From Palaemon carinicauda (lineage: Eukaryota; Arthropoda; Malacostraca; Decapoda; Palaemonidae), in NCBI RefSeq assembly GCF_036898095.1, contig NC_090725.1, positions 320,926,539-320,990,538 on the forward strand: a DNA stretch of 64,000 nucleotides. Direction: 5' to 3'. The translations under genes and the position numbers were made by a program. The first letter of the stretch is position 1. The number at the start of each line of letters is the position of its first letter. Of this stretch, positions 48,116 to 61,000 are shown in pieces. The notes below the pieces were generated by a model. That model saw only the letters and a program-made list of their open reading frames with translations. It searched no databases and was not told where the DNA came from.

Positions 48116-50118
48116 TACTTTTAGTCTTCTCGAATTATTTTGAACATTTTATTGCGGTCTGAGTGAAGATTTGGCAGTAATTTTAGTCTTTTCAAAGTAT
48201 TTCGAACGTTATAGATATGGCCTGAGCGAAGAAATATAGTAATTTTATTCTTTTCGAAGCATTTTGAACGTTATAGATGCTGTCTGAGCGGAGATATGAC
48301 AGTAATTTTTGTCTTCTTCAAGTATTTGAACGTTATAGATGCTGTCTGAAGGAAAACCCGGCAGTATTTTTAGTCTTCTTTAAGTATTTGATCGTTATAG
48401 ATGCTGTCTGGGGGAAAATCTGGCAGTATTTTTAGTCTTCTTTAAGTATTTGAACGTTATAGATGCTGTCTGAGGGAAAATCCGGCAGTATTTTTAGTCT
48501 TCTTTAAGTATTTGAACGTTATAGATGGTGTCTGAGGGAAAATCCGGCAGTATTTTTAGTCTTCTTTAAGTATTTGAACGTTTTAGATGCAGTCTGAGCG
48601 AAGATTTGGCAGTAATTTCAGTCTTTTCGAAGTATTTTGAAAGTTATAGATGCTGTGTGAGCTAAAATCTGGCAGTAATTTTAGTCTTCTTTAAGTATTT
48701 GAACGTTATAGATGCTGTCTGAGGGAAAATCCGGCAGTATTTTTAGTCTTCTTTAAGTATTTGAACATTATAGATGCAGTCTGAGGGAAATTCCGTCAGT
48801 ATTTTTAGTCTTCTTTAAGTATTTGAACGTTATAGATGCTGTCTGAGGGAAAATCCGGCAGTATTGTTAGTCTTCTTTAAGTATTTGAACGTTTTATATG
48901 CAGTCTGAACGAAGATTTGGCAGTAATTTCAGTCTTTTCGAAGTATTTTGAACGTTATAGATGCTGTGTGAGCTAAATTCTGGCAGTATTTTTAGTGTTC
49001 TTTAAGTATTTGAACGTTATAGATGCTGTCTGAGGGAAAATCCGGCAGTATTTTTAGTCTTTAAGTATTTGAACGTTTTAGATGTAGTCTGAGCGAAGAT
49101 TTGGTAGTAATTTCAGTCTTTTCGAAGTATTTTGAACGTTATAGATGCTGTGTGAGCTAAAATCTGGCAGTATTTTTATTCTTCTTTAAGTATTTGAACG
49201 TTATAGATGCTGTCTGAGGGAAAATCCGGCAGTATTTTTAGTCTTCTTGGAGTATTTGAACGTTTTAGATGCAGTCTGAGCGAAGATTTGGCAGTAATTT
49301 CAGTCTTTTCGAAGTATTTTGAACGTTATAGATGCTGTGTGAGCTAAAATCTGGCAGTATTTTTAGTCTTCTTTAAGTATTTGAACGTTAAAGATGCTGT
49401 CTGAGGGAAAATCCGGCACTATTTTTAGTCTTCTTTAAGTATTTGAACGTTTTAGATGCAGTCTGAGCGAAGATTTGGCAGTAATTTCATTCTTTTCGAA
49501 GTATTTTGAACGTTATAGATGCTGTGTGAGCTAAAATCTGGCAGTATTTTTAGTCTTCTTTAAGTATATGATCGTTATAGATGCTGTCTGGGGGAAAATC
49601 TGGCAGTATTTTTAGTCTTCTTTAAGTATTTGAACGTTTTAGATGCAGTCTGAGCGAAGATTTGGCAGTAATTTCAGTCTTTTCGAAGTATTTTGAACGT
49701 TATACATGATGTGTGAGCTAAAATCTGGCAGTATTTTTAGTCTTTTTTAAGTATTTGAACGTTATAGATGCTGTCTGAGGGAAAATCCGGCAGTATTTTT
49801 AGTCTTCTTTAAGTATTTGAACATTATAGATGCTGTCTGATGGAAAATCCGGCAGTACTTTTAGTCTTCTTTAAGTATTTGAACGTTATATATGCTGTCT
49901 GAGGGAAAATCCGGCAGTATTTTTAGTCTTCTTTAAGTATTTGAACGTTATAGATGCTGTCTGAGCGAAGATTTGGCAGTAATTTCAGTCTTTTCAAAGT
50001 ACTTTGAACGTTATAGATGCTGTGTGAGCTAAAATCTTGCAGTATTTTTAGTCTTTTCGAAATATTTTTAACGCTGTAGATCTTTTTGATTGAAGGGTTG
50101 ACAGTAATTTTAATCTTC

Positions 50119-50654
50119 TCAAAGTACTTGGAACGTTATAGATGCTTCTGAGGGAAGATATGGAAGTGATTTTAACCTTTTCGGAGTATTTTGAAAGTTA
50201 TTGAAGCTATCTGAGCGAGCATCTGGCAGTAATTTTAGTCTTCTCGAAGTATTTTGAACGTTATAAATTCTTTCTGTGGGAAGATTTGGCAGTGGTTTTA
50301 GTCTTCTCGAAGTATTTTGAAGGTTATAAATGCTTTCTGTGGGAAGATTTGGCAGTGATTTTAGTCTTCTCAAAGTATTTTGAACGTTTTAAATGCTTTC
50401 TGCAGGAAGATTTGGCAGTGATTTTAGTCTTCTCGAAGTATTTTGAACGTTATGAACGCTTTCTGCGGGAAGATTTGGCAGTGATTTTAGTCTTCTCGAA
50501 GTATTTTGAACGTTATAAATGCTTTCTGCGGGAAGATTTGGCAGTGATTTTAGTCGTTTCAAAGTATTGTGAACGCTATAGATGCTGTGTGAGGGAAGAT
50601 CTGGCAGTAATTTTAGTCTTTTCGAAGTACTTGGAACGTTATAGATGCTTCTGA
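50119..50654 (+). repeat. C-monomer block, alpha of Z (T2)
   Basis: Matches alpha of Y apart from the private ATG-creating change of Y. Confidence 0.85.
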
Positions 50655-51204
50655 GCGAAGATCTGTAAGTGATTTTATTCTTTTCGAAGTGTTTTGAAAA
50701 TTATTGAACCTATCTGAGAGAGCATCTGGCAGTAATTTTAGTCTACTCGAAGTATTTTGAACGCTATTAATGCTGTCTGAGCAAAAATCTGACATTATTT
50801 TCAATGTTTCTGAAGTATTTGAACGTTTTATATGCAGTCTGAGCGAAGATTTGGCAGTAATTTCAGTCTTTTCGAAGTATTTTGAACGTTATAGATGCTT
50901 TGTGAGCTAAAATCTGGCAGTGTTTTTAGTCTTCTTTAAAGATTTGAACGTTATAGATGCTGTCTGAGGGAAAACCGGGCAGTATTTTTTGTCTTCTTTA
51001 AGTATTTGATCGTTATAGATGCTGTCTGGGGGAAAATCCGGCAGTATTTTTAGTCTTCTTTAAGTATTTGAATGTTATAGATTCTGTCTGAGGGGAAATC
51101 CGGCAGTATTTTTTGTCTTCTTTAAGTATTTGAATATTTTAGATGCAGTCTGAGCGAAGATTTGGCAGTAATTTCAGTTTTTCGAAGTATTTTGAACGTT
51201 AAAG

Positions 51205-51717
51205 ATGCTGTGTGAGCTAAAATCTGGCAGTATTTTTAGTCTTCTTGAAATATTTTTAACGCTGCAGATCTTTTTGATGGAAGGGTTGACAGTAATTTTA
51301 ATCTTCTCAAAGTACTTGGAACGTTATAAATGCTTTCTGTGGGAAGATTTGGCAGTGATTTTTGTCTTCTCGGAGTATTTTGAACGTTATAAATGCTTTC
51401 TGTGGGAAGATTTGGCAGTGATTTTAGTCTTTTCTAAGTATTTTGAACGTTTTAAATGCTTTCTGCAGGAAGATTTGGCAGTGATTTTAGTCTTCTCGAA
51501 GTATTTTGAACGTTATGAACGCTTTCTGCGGGAAGATTTGGCAGTGATTTTAGTCTTCTCGAAGTATTTTGAACGTTATAAATGCTTTCTGCGGGAAGAT
51601 TTGGCAGTGATTTTAGTCGTTTCAAAGTATTGTGAACGCTATAGATGCTGTGTGAGGGAAGATCTGGCAGTAATTTTAGTCTTTTCGAAGTACTTGGAAC
51701 GTTATAGATGCTTCTGA
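51205..51717 (+). repeat. Chimeric C-monomer block in Z
   Basis: Same delta/alpha-type junction as in X; breakpoint within the shared 16 bp 51436-51451. Private GCTTCTGACCGAAG at its end. Confidence 0.85.
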
Positions 51718-52267
51718 CCGAAGATCTGTAAGTGATTTTATTCTTTTCGAAGTGTTTTGAAAATTATTGAACCTATCTGAGAGAGCATCTGGCAGTAATT
51801 TTAGTCTACTCGAAGTATTTTGAACGCTATTAATGCTGTCTGAGCAAAAATCTGACATTATTTTCAATGTTTCTGAAGTATTTGAACGTTTTATATGCAG
51901 TCTGAGCGAAGATTTGGCAGTAATTTCAGTCTTTTCGAAGTATTTTGAACGTTATAGATGCTTTGTGAGCTAAAATCTGGCAGTGTTTTTAGTCTTCTTT
52001 AAAGATTTGAACGTTATAGATGCTGTCTGAGGGAAAACCGGGCAGTATTTTTTGTCTTCTTTAAGTATTTGATCGTTATAGATGCTGTCTGGGGGAAAAT
52101 CCGGCAGTATTTTTAGTCTTCTTTAAGTATTTGAATGTTATAGATTCTGTCTGAGGGGAAATCCGGCAGTATTTTTTGTCTTCTTTAAGTATTTGAATGT
52201 TTTAGATGCAGTCTGAGCGAAGATTTGGCAGTAATTTCAGTTTTTCGAAGTATTTTGAACGTTAAAG

Positions 52268-52499
52268 ATGCTGTGTGAGCTAAAATCTGGCAGTATTTTT
52301 AGTCTTCTTGAAATATTTTTAACGCTGCAGATCTTTTTGATGGAAGGGTTGACAGTAATTTTAATCTTCTCAAAGTACTTGGAACGTTATAAATGCTTTC
52401 TGTGGGAAGATTTGGCAGTGATTTTAGTCTTCTCGAAGTATTTTGAACGTTATAAATGCTTTCTGCGGTAAGATTTGGCAGTGATTTTAGTCGTTTCAA
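52268..52499 (+). repeat. C-monomer block, beta of Z (short T3)
   Basis: Two C monomers with the shared TAA; matches beta of X and Y. Confidence 0.85.
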
Positions 52500-54053
52500 A
52501 GTATTGTGAACGCTATAGATGCTGTGTGAGGGAAGATCTGGCAGTAATTTTAGTATTTTCGAAGTACTTGGAACGTTATAGATGCTTCTGAGCGAAGATC
52601 TCTAAGTGATTTTATTCTTTTCGAAGTATTATGAAAATTATTGAACCTATCTGAGAGAGCATATGGCTGTAATTTTAGTCTACTCGAAGTATTTTGAACG
52701 TTATTGATGCTGTGTGAGCAAAAATCTGACAGTATTTTCAATGTTTCTGAAGTATTTGAACGTTATAGATGCTGTCTGAGGGAAAATCCGGCAGTATTTT
52801 TAGTCTTCTTTAAGTATTTGAACGTTATAGATGCTGTCTGAGGGAAAATCCGGCAGTATTTTTAGTCTTCTTTAAGTATTTGAATGTTTTAGATGCAGTC
52901 TGAGCGAAGATTTGGCAGTAATTTCAGTCTTTTCGAAGTATTTTGAACGTTATAGGTGCTGTGTGAGCTAAAATCTGGCAGTATTTTTAGTCTTCTTTAA
53001 GTATTTGAACGTTATAGATGCTGTCTGAGGGAAAACCGGGCAGTATTTTTTGTCTTCTTTAAGTATTTGATCGTTATAGATGCTGTGTGGGGGAAAATCC
53101 GGCAGTATTTTTAGTCTTCTTTAAGTATTTGAACGTTATAGATGCTGTCTGAGGGAAAATCCTGCAGTATTTTTAGTCTTCTTGGAGTATTTGAACGTTT
53201 TAGATGCAGTCTGAGCGAAGATTTGGCAGTAATTTCAGTCTTTTCGAAGTATTTTGAACGTTATAGATGCTGTGTGAGCTAAAATCTGGCAGTATTTTTA
53301 GTCTTCTTCAAGTATTTGAACGTTAAAGATGCTGTCTGAGGGAAAATCCGGCACTATTTTTAGTCTTCTTTAAGTATTTGAACGTTTTAGATGCAGTCTG
53401 AGCGAAGATTTGGCAGTAATTTCATTCTTTTCGAAGTATTTTGAACGTTATAGATGCTGTGTGAGCTAAAATCTGGCAGTATTTTTAGTCTTCTTTAAGT
53501 ATATGATCGTTATAGATGCTGTCTGGGGGAAAATCTGGCAGTATTTTTAGTCTTCTTTAAGTATTTGAACGTTTTAGATGCAGTCTGAGCGAAGATTTGG
53601 CAGTAATTTCAGTCTTTTCGAAGTATTTTGAACGTTATACATGCTGTGTGAGCTAAAATCTGGCAGTATTTTTAGTCTTTTTTAAGTATTTGAACGTTAT
53701 AGATGCTGTCTGAGGGAAAATCCGGCAGTATTTTTAGTCTTCTTTAAGTATTTGAACATTATAGATGCTGTCTGATGGAAAATCCGGCAGTACTTTTAGT
53801 CTTCTTTAAGTATTTGAACGTTATATATGCTGTCTGAGGGAAAATCCGGCAGTATTTTTAGTCTTCTTTAAGTATTTGAACGTTATAGATGCTGTCTGAG
53901 CGAAGATTTGGCAGTAATTTCAGTCTTTTCAAAGTATTTTGAACGTTATAGATGCTGTGTGAGCTAAAACCTTGCAGTATTTTTAGTCTTTTCGAAATAT
54001 TTTTAACGCTGTAGATCTTTTTGATTGAAGGGTTGACAGTAATTTTAATCTTC

Positions 54054-54589
54054 TCAAAGTACTTGGAACGTTATAGATGCTTCTGAGGGAAGATATGGAA
54101 GTGATTTTAACCTTTTCGGAGTATTTTGAAAGTTATTGAAGCTATCTGAGCGAGCATCTGGCAGTAATTTTAGTCTTCTCGAAGTATTTTGAACGTTATA
54201 AATTCTTTCTGTGGGAAGATTTGGCAGTGGTTTTAGTCTTCTCGAAGTATTTTGAAGGTTATAAATGCTTTCTGTGGGAAGATTTGGCAGTGATTTTAGT
54301 CTTCTCGAAGTATTTTGAACGTTTTAAATGCTTTCTGCAGGAAGATTTGGCAGTGATTTTAGTCTTCTCGAAGTATTTTGAACGTTATGAACGCTTTCTG
54401 CGGGAAGATTTGGCAGTGATTTTAGTCTTCTCGAAGTATTTTGAACGTTATAAATGCTTTCTGCGGGAAGATTTGGCAGTGATTTTAGTCGTTTTAAAGT
54501 ATTATGAACGCTATAGATGCTGTGTGAGGGAAGATCTGGCAGTAATTTTAGTCTTTTCGAAGTACTTGGAACGTTATAGATGCTTCTGA
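54054..54589 (+). repeat. C-monomer block, gamma of Z (T2)
   Basis: Matches gamma of X and Y, with the diagnostic exit AAAGTATTATGAACG. The tail has private GAAGTATTTGGAACGC near 54685. Confidence 0.85.
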
Positions 54590-55139
54590 GCGAAGATCTG
54601 TAAGTGATTTTATTCTTTTCGAAGTGTTTTGAAAATTATTGAACCTATCTGAGAGAGCATCTGGCAGTAATTTTAGTCTACTCGAAGTATTTGGAACGCT
54701 ATTAATGCTGTCTGAGCAAAAATCTGACATTATTTTCAATGTTTCTGAAGTATTTGAACGTTTTATATGCAGTCTGAGCGAAGATTTGGCAGTAATTTCA
54801 GTCTTTTCGAAGTATTTTGAACGTTATAGATGCTGTGTGAGCTAAAATCTGGCAGTGTTTTTAGTCTTCTTTAAAGATTTGAACGTTATAGATGCTGTCT
54901 GAGGGAAAACCGGGCAGTATTTTTTGTCTTCTTTAAGTATTTGATCGTTATAGATGCTGTCTGGGGGAAAATCCGGCAGTATTTTTAGTCTTCTTTAAGT
55001 ATTTGAATGTTATAGATTCTGTCTGAGGGGAAATCCGGCAGTATTTTTTGTCTTCTTTAAGTATTTGAATGTTTTAGATGCAGTCTGAGCGAAGATTTGG
55101 CAGTAATTTCAGTTTTTCGAAGTATTTTGAACGTTATAG

Positions 55140-55469
55140 ATGCTGTGTGAGCTAAAATCTGGCAGTATTTTTAGTCTTCTCGAAATATTTTTAACGCTGC
55201 AGATCTTTTTGATGGAAGGGTTGACAGTAATTTTAATCTTCTCAAAGTACTTGGAACGTTATAAATGCTTTCTGTGGGAAGATTTGGCAGTGATTTTTGT
55301 CTTCTCGGAGTATTTTGAACGTTATAAATGCTTTCTGTGGGAAGATTTGGCAGTGATTTTAGTCTTTTCTAAGTATTTTGAACGTTATAAATGCTTTCTG
55401 CGGGAAGATTTGGCAGTGATTATAGTCTTCTCGAAGTATTTTGAACGTTATAAATGCTTTCTGCAGTAA
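55140..55469 (+). repeat. C-monomer block, delta of Z (T3)
   Basis: Matches delta of X and Y with private GTGATTATAGTC near 55421, and GTTGACAGTAA instead of GTTGACGGTAA. Confidence 0.85.
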
Positions 55470-56265
55470 GATTTGGCAGTGATTTTAGTCGTTTCAAAGT
55501 ATTGTGAACGCTATACATGCTGTGTGAGGGAAGATCTGGCAGTAATTTTAGTATTTTCGAAGTACTTGGAACGTTATAGATGCTTCTGAGCGAAGATCTC
55601 TAAGTGATTTTATTCTTTTCGAAGTATTATGAAAATTATTGAACCTATCTGAGAGAGCATATGGCTGTAATTTTAGTCTACTCGAAGTATTTTGAACGTT
55701 ATTGATGCTGTGTGAGCAAAAATCTGACAGTATTTTCAATGTTTCTGAAGTATTTGAACGTTATAGATGCTGTCTGAGGGAAAATCCGGCAGTATTTTTA
55801 GTCTTCTTTAAGTATTTGAACGTTATAGATGCTGTCTGAGGGAAAATCCGGCAGTATTTTTAGTCTTCTTTAAGTATTTGAATGTTTTAGATGCAGTCTG
55901 AGCGAAGATTTGGCAGTAATTTCAGTCTTTTCGAAGTATTTTGAACGTTATAGATGCTGTGTGAGCTAAAATCTGGCAGTATTTTTAGTCTTCTTTAAGT
56001 ATTTGAACGTTATAGATGCTGTCTGAGGGAAAACCGGGCAGTATTTTTAGTCTTCTTTAAGTATTTGATCGTTATAGATGCTGTCTGGGGGAAAATCCGG
56101 CAGTATTTTTAGTCTTTTTTAAGTATTTGAACGTTATAGATGCTGTCTGAGGGAAAATCCGGCAGTATTTTTAGTCTTCTTTTTAAGTATTTGAATGTTT
56201 TAGATTCAGTCTGAGCGAAGATTTGGCAGTAGTTTCAGTTTTTCGAAGTATTTTGAACGTTATAG

Positions 56266-56715
56266 ATGCTGTGTGAGCTAAAATCTGGCAGTATTTTTAG
56301 TCTTCTTGAAATATTTTTAACGCTGCAGATCTTTTTGATGAAAGGGTTGACAGTAATTTTAATCTTCTCAAAGTACTTGGAACGTTATAAATGCTTTCTG
56401 TGGGAAGATTTGGCAGTGATTTTTGTCTTCTCGGAGTATTTTGAACGTTATAAATGCTTTCTGCGGGAAGATTTGGCAGTGATTTTAGTCTTCTCGAAGT
56501 ATTTTGAACGTTATAAATGCTTTTTGCGGGAAGATTTGGCAGTGAATTTAGTCTTCTCGAGGTATTTTGAACGTTATAAATGCTTTCTGCGGGAAGATTT
56601 GGCAGTGATTTTAGTCGTTTCAAAGTATTGTGAACGCTATAGATGCTGTGTGATGGAAGATCTGGCAGTAATTTTAGTCTTTTCGAAGTACTTGGAACGT
56701 TATAAATGCTTCTGA
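56266..56715 (+). repeat. C-monomer block, epsilon of Z (T3)
   Basis: Matches epsilon of X and Y, including GTGAATTTAGTC and CTCGAGGTATT. Confidence 0.85.
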
Positions 56716-57443
56716 GCGAAGATCTGTAAGTGATTTTATTCTTTTCGAAGTATTTTGAAAATTATTGAACCTATCTGATAGAGCATCTGGTAGTAATTTT
56801 AGTCTACTCGAAGTATTTTGAACGTTATTGATGCTGTCTGAGCAAAAATCTGACAGTATTTTCAATGTTTCTGAAGTATTTGAACGTTATAAATGCTGTC
56901 TGGGGGAAAATCGGGCAGTATTTTTAGTCTTTTCCTAGTATTTTTAACGTTATAGTGGCTGTTTGAAGGAAGAAATGGCATTAATTTTAGTATTGAAATA
57001 TTTTGAACGTTATAGATTCTAGTTGAGGGAAAATTTGACAGTAATTTTAATCTTCGCGAAGTATTTTGAACGTTATGGATGCTGTGTGACCATAGATTAG
57101 CATTAATTTCAGTCTTCTCGAAGAATTTTGAACGTTATTGATGCGGTCTGAGCGAATGTGTGGCAGTAATTTTGGTCTTTTAGAAGTGTTTTTTTGATAT
57201 TATAGATTCTTCTGAAACGAAGGTTTGGCAGTTATTTTAGTCTTCTTTAAGCGTTTTAAATGTTACATATGCTTTCTGAGCGTAGATTTGGCAGAAATTT
57301 AGCCCTCTCAAAATGTTTTAAATATTATAGATGCTGTCTGAGCGACGATCTGTCAGTAATTTTAGTTTTCTCGCAGCCTATTAAATATTATAGATGCTCT
57401 ATGAGCGAAGGTCTGGCAGTAATTTTAGTCTTTTTAAAGTTTT

Positions 57444-57649
57444 CTCGTGTTTTTCTGTCTATAATTCATTGTTCTCATATATCAGCAATCTTCTTATAGT
57501 GATAGACATAAAGTGTGATTGAAAGAACTCCTCTATTGCTCTGTAAAATCCCTTTGGTCTTGTCAATTAGGTTTTTTGACAAACCTGTGGTTTTAATCAA
57601 AGGTACCTAAAAATTTACAACATAATTATTTTTTTTTCATTTGATTAAA
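57444..57649 (+). repeat. Non-monomeric spacer, copy 10 (most diverged)
   Basis: Private changes include AATCTTCTTATAGTGATAG, AAGTGTGATTG, CTCTATTGCTC and GATTAAATAC. It follows a T3 tail but keeps the ACAAACCTGTGG form, so the spacer variant and the tail type are not strictly linked. Confidence 0.9.
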
Positions 57650-59529
57650 TACTTTAAGTCTTCTCGAATTATTTTGAACGTTATATTGCGGTCTGAGTGA
57701 AGATTTGGCAGTATTTTTTGTCTTTTCAAAGTATTTCGAACGTTATAAATATGGCCTGAGCGAAGAAATATAGTAATTATATTCTTTTCGAAGCATTTTG
57801 AACGTTATAGATGCCGTCTGAGCGATGATCTGGCCGTAATTTCAGTCCTCTCGAAGTATTTCAAGCGTTATAGATGCTGTCTGAGCGGATATATGACAGT
57901 AATTTTTGTCTTCTTTAAGTATTTGAACGTTATAGATGCTGTCTGAGGGAAAACCCGGCAGTATTTTTAGTCTTCTTTAAGTATTTGATCGTTATAGATG
58001 CTGTCTGGGGGAAAATCCGGCAGTATTTTTAGTCTTCTTTATGTATTTGAACGTTATGGATGCCGTCTGAGCGAAGATTTGGCAGTAATTTCAGTCTTTT
58101 CGAAGTATTTTGAACGGTATAGATGCTGTGTGAGCTAAAATCTGGCAGTATTTTTAGTCTTCTTTAAGTATTTGAACGTTATAGATGCTGTGTGAGGGAA
58201 AATCCGGGAGTATTTTTAGGCTTCTTTAAGTATTAGAACGTTATAGATGCTGTCTGAGGGAAAATCCGGCAGTATTTTTAGTCTTCTTTAAGTATTTGAA
58301 CGTTATAGATGCTGTCTGAGGGAAAAACCGGCAGTATTTTTAGTCTTCTTTAAGTATTTGAACGTTTAAGATGCAGTCTGAGTGAAGATTTGGTAGTAAT
58401 TTCAGTCTTTTCGAAGTATTTTGAACGTTATAGATGCTGTGTGAGCTAAAATCTCGCAGTATTTTTAGTCTTTTTTAAGTATTTGAACGTTATAGATGCT
58501 GTGTGAGGGAAAATACGACAGTATTTTTAGGCTTCTTTAAGTATTAGAACGTTAAAGATGCTGTCTGAGGGAAAATCCAGCAGAATTTCTAGTGTTCTTT
58601 AAGTATTTGAACGTTTTAGATGCAGTCAGGGCGAAGATTTGGCAGTAATTTCAGTCTTTTCGAAGTATTTTGAACGTTATAGATGCTGTGTGAGCTAAAA
58701 TCTGGCAGTATTTTTAGTCTTCTTTAAGTATTTGAACGTTATAGATGCTGTCTGAGGGAAAATCCGGCAGTATTTTTAGGCTTCTTTAAGTATTTGAACG
58801 TTATAGATGCTGTCTGAGGGAAAATCCGGCAGTATTTTTAGTCTTCTTTAAGTATTTGAACGTTATAGATGCTGTCTGAGGGAAAATCCGGCAGTATTTT
58901 TAGTCTTCTTTAAGTATTTGAACGTTTCAGATGCTGTCTGAGGGAAAATCCGGCATTATTTTTAGTCTTCTCTAAGTATTTGAACGTTATAGATGCTGTC
59001 TGAGGGTAAATCCGCAGTAGTTTTAGTCTTCTTTAAGTATTTGAACGTTTAAGATGCAGTCTGAGTGAAGATTTGGTAGTAATTTCAGTCTTTTCGAAGT
59101 ATTTTGAACGTTATAGATGCTGTGTGAGAAAAAAATCTGGCAGTATTTTTAGTCTTCTTTAAGTATTTGAACGTTATAGATGCTGTCTGAGGGAAAACCG
59201 GGCAGTATTTTTTGTCTTCTTTAAGTATTTGATCGTTATAGATGCTGTCTGGGGGAAAATCCGGCAGTATTTTTAGTCTTTTTAAGTATTTGAACGTTAT
59301 GGATGCTGTCTGAGGGAGAATCCGGCAGTATTTTTAGTCTTCTTTAAGAATTTGAACGTTTTAGATGCAGTCTGAGCGAAGATTTGGCAGTAATTTCAGT
59401 CTTTTCGAAATATTTTGAACGTTATAGATGCTCTGTGAGCTAAAATCTGGCAGTATTTTTAGTCTTCTCGAAATATTTTTAATGCTGTAGTTAATTTTGA
59501 TGGAAGGGTTGACAGTAATTTTAATCTTC

Positions 59530-60065
59530 TCAAAGTACTTGGAACGTTATAGATGCTTCTGAGGGAAGATATGGAAGTGATTTTAATCTTTTTGGAGTAT
59601 TTTGAAAGTTATTGAAGCTATATGAGCGAGCATCTTGCAGTAATTTTAGTCTTCTCGAAGTATTTTGAAGGTTATAAATGCTTTCTGTGGGAAGATTTGG
59701 CAGTGATTTTAGTCTTCTCGAAGTATTTTGAACGTTATAAATGCTTTCTGCGGGAAGATTTGGCAGTGATTTTAGTTTTTTCGAAGTATTTTGAACGTTA
59801 TAAATGCTTTCTGCGGGAAGATTTGGCAGTGATTTTAGTCTTCTCGAAGTATTTTGAACGTTATAAATGCTTTTTGCGGGAAGATTTGGCAGTGATTTTA
59901 GTCTTCTCGAAGTATTTTGAACGTTATAAATGCTTTCTGCGGGAAGATTTGGCAGTGATTTTAGTCGTTTCAAAGTATTGTGAACGCTATAGATGCTGTG
60001 TGAGGGAAGATCTGGCAGTAATTTTAGTCTTTTCGAAGTACTTGGAACGTTATAGATGCTTCTGA
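59530..60065 (+). repeat. C-monomer block with T2 entrance and T3 exit
   Basis: Entrance as T2 (GGAAGTGATTTTAATC, TATTGAAGCTAT) and a GGTTATAAATG monomer, followed by four regular C monomers and the exit. The tail is the T3 form (CGAAGTATTTTGAAAATT, CTGATAGAGC, then the pre-spacer monomers). It looks like an independent T2/T3 exchange product. Confidence 0.85.
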
Positions 60066-60793
60066 GCGAAGATCTGTAAGTGATTTTATTCTTTTCGAAG
60101 TATTTTGAAAATTATTGAACCTATCTGATAGAGCATCTGGTAGTAATTTTAGTCTACTCGAAGTATTTTGAACGTTATTGATGCTGTCTGAGCAAAAATC
60201 TGACAGTATTTTCAATGTTTCTGAAGTATTTGAACGTTATAAATGCTGTCTGAGGGAAAATCGGGCAGTATTTTTAGTCTTTTCCTAGTATTTTTAACGT
60301 TATAGTGGCTGTTTGAGGGAAGATATGTCATTAATTTTAGTATTGAAATATTTTGAACATTATAGATTCTAGTTGAGGGAAAATTTGACAGTAATTTTAA
60401 TCTTCGCGAAGTATTTTGAACGTTATGGATGCTGTGTGACCATAGATTAGCATTAATTTCAGTCTTCTCGAAGAATTTTGAACGTTATTGATGCTGTCTG
60501 AGCGAATGTGTGGCAGTAATTTTGGTCTTTTAGAAGTGTTTTTTTGATATTATAGATTTTTCTGAAACGAAGGTTTGGCAGTTATTTTAGTCTTCTTTAA
60601 GCGTTTTAAATGTTACATATGCTTTCTGAGCGTAAATTTTGCAGAAATTTAGCCCTTTCAAAGTGTTTTAAATATTATAGATGCTGTCTGAGCGATGATC
60701 TGTCAGTAATTTTAGTTTTCTCGCAGCTCTTTAAATATTATAGATGCTCTATGAGCGAAGGTCTGGCAGTAATTTTAGTCTTTTCAAAGTTTT

Positions 60794-61000
60794 CTCGTGT
60801 TTTTCTGTCTATAATTCATTGTTCTCATATATCAGCAATCCTCTTATAGTGATGAACATAAAGCGTGATTGAAAGAACTCCTCTCTTGCTCTGTAAAATC
60901 CCTTTGGTCTTGTCAATTAGGTTTTTTGACAAACATGTGGTTTTAATCAAAGGTACCTAAAAATTTACAACAAAATTATTTTTTTTTTCATTTGATTAAG
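60794..61000 (+). repeat. Non-monomeric spacer, copy 11
   Basis: ACAAACATGTGG form; private ACAAAATTATT. Confidence 0.9.

Larger units (their letters stand above)
47909..57443 (+). repeat. Superunit Z (9,535 bp)
   Basis: Blocks are alpha (50119-50654), chimeric (51205-51717), beta (52268-52499), gamma (54054-54589), delta (55140-55469), epsilon (56266-56715). It is longer than Y by ~1,063 bp, which equals the beta minus chimeric-block distance. It has one 62-bp monomer more than X just before the chimeric block (near 51065-51130, GATTCTGTCTGAGGGG). Confidence 0.9.
57444..60793 (+). repeat. 3,350-bp hybrid higher-order unit
   Basis: Spacer with several private substitutions, then the post-spacer monomers including the left-arm-type GATGATCTGGCCG monomer, an A/B run, and a single large C block (59530-60065) with a T2 entrance and a T3 exit and tail. 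It is more diverged from X/Y/Z than those are from one another. Confidence 0.85.
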
